DNA from: Microbacterium sediminis
GTDB taxonomy: Bacteria > Actinomycetota > Actinomycetes > Actinomycetales > Microbacteriaceae
Direction of reading: 5' to 3'
Assembly: GCF_004564075.1 (NCBI RefSeq)
Contig: NZ_CP038256.1
Coordinates: 1,302,001-1,366,000, forward strand
DNA length: 64,000 nt
Shown: piece after piece, positions 63,450 to 64,000 of the stretch
Layout: every line of letters starts with the position of its first letter
Position numbering within the stretch: position 1 is the stretch's first letter
The notes under the pieces: model-generated
What the model saw: the letters and a program-made list of their open reading frames with translations, nothing else
Told to the model about the DNA's origin: nothing
The model's database searches: none
Made by a program: the position numbers and the translations under genes

Positions 63450-64000
63450 CATCACGACCATCACGGTGTCGGGCGACGCCGGCTACGACATCACCGTGGG
63501 CCACGGCGTCCTCGCGCGCCTGGGCGAGACGCTGCCGGCCGCGGCCCGCAAGGTCCTCGTGATCCACCCGCCGACGCTGCAGCGCGAGGCCGAGGAGCTC
63601 CGGGAGCGGCTGATGGGGGAGCGCGAGGTGCTCCTCGCCGAGATCCCCGATGCCGAAAGCGGCAAGCGGATCGAGGTGGCGGCGTTCTGCTGGCAGATCC
63701 TCGGTCAGGCCGACTTCACCCGCTCCGACGCGATCGTCGGCTTCGGCGGCGGCGCCGTCACCGACGTCGCGGGATTCGTCGCGGCCACGTGGCTGCGCGG
63801 CATCGCGGTCGTGCAGGTGCCGACCACCGTGCTCGGCATGGTCGATGCCGCGGTGGGCGGCAAGACCGGCATCAACACCGCCGAGGGCAAGAACCTCGTC
63901 GGAGCGTTCTGGGCGCCCGCCGCGGTGCTGTGCGACCTCGACCTGCTGGCGACCCTGCCGCGCAACGAGGCCCTCGCCGGCTTCGCGGAGGTCGTCAAGG
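63442..64000 (+). CDS. aroB: 3-dehydroquinate synthase (partial, C-terminus outside window)
   Basis: Converts DAHP to 3-dehydroquinate with NAD and a metal. The first 186 residues are visible: VLVIHPPTLQREAEELR, SDAIVGFGGGAVTDVAGFVAATWLRGIAVVQVPTT (NAD-binding glycine region), MVDAAVGGKTGINTAEGKNLVGAFWAP (substrate and metal loop) and LPRNEALAGFAEVVK. The metal His residues lie beyond the edge. ATG 63442 with GGAGGA; last seen gene of the aroE-C-K-B run. Confidence 0.96.
   Translation, partial: MTDITTITVSGDAGYDITVGHGVLARLGETLPAAARKVLVIHPPTLQREAEELRERLMGEREVLLAEIPDAESGKRIEVAAFCWQILGQADFTRSDAIVGFGGGAVTDVAGFVAATWLRGIAVVQVPTTVLGMVDAAVGGKTGINTAEGKNLVGAFWAPAAVLCDLDLLATLPRNEALAGFAEVVK

Overview
The window is a gene-dense stretch of chromosome from a high-GC Gram-positive actinobacterium. 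High GC, frequent GTG starts, one TTG start, TANNNT-type -10 boxes, a SufS/SufU pair, an F420-type oxidoreductase, an actinobacterial ileS T-box and gene neighbourhoods such as folC-DUF4233-ndk and ruvCAB-yajC-secDF point to the family Microbacteriaceae, most likely Microbacterium or a close relative. That placement is inference from gene content and order, not from a search. I see no prophage, insertion sequence, CRISPR array or rRNA operon.

Layout. 0-5 kb: clpS (cut by the window edge) coupled to a small zincin, tRNA-His, oligoribonuclease, tRNA-Arg, msrA, ssb, a lipoprotein and ettA. 5-8.3 kb: a three-gene compatible-solute ABC importer on the minus strand. 8.7-12.5 kb: a hotdog thioesterase, sufS-sufU, tesB and an unknown gene fired from a very short divergent promoter. 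12.5-16.6 kb: a minus-strand operon pepN-mscS-truncated globin. 16.7-22.2 kb: ferrochelatase, rpiB, a Nei-type glycosylase, an amidohydrolase, dps and a gamma-carbonic-anhydrase-like protein. 22.3-27.9 kb: tRNA-Gly, tRNA-Pro, trigger factor, an F420 oxidoreductase, clpP1-clpP2 and clpX, a protein folding and degradation block.

27.9-28.4 kb holds three tandem copies of a roughly 165-bp self-complementary repeat between convergent genes. 28.4-34 kb: M3 peptidase, valS with a coupled 78-residue ORF, and a pentapeptide-like protein. 34.1-39.8 kb: T-box, ileS, folC, DUF4233, ndk. 39.9-47.9 kb: ruvC, ruvA, ruvB, yajC, secD, secF and the (p)ppGpp synthetase/hydrolase. 47.8-52 kb: an AbiEi-like orphan, a DUF349 protein, a small anchored protein and rarA. 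52-55 kb: a MacAB-like exporter. 55-64 kb: rpsD with a structured leader, a small membrane protein, alaS, ruvX, mltG and the shikimate genes aroE-aroC-aroK-aroB (aroB cut by the window edge).

Almost all genes are housekeeping, and I do not see an obviously new defence or biosynthetic system. The most interesting signals are non-coding: the tandem inverted repeats at 27.9-28.4 kb, the 20-bp divergent promoter at 11.84-11.86 kb, a recurring set of -10 boxes placed 6-9 nt before start codons (predicted leaderless mRNAs), the ileS T-box, the rpsD leader, and a second inverted-repeat element at 40.5 kb.
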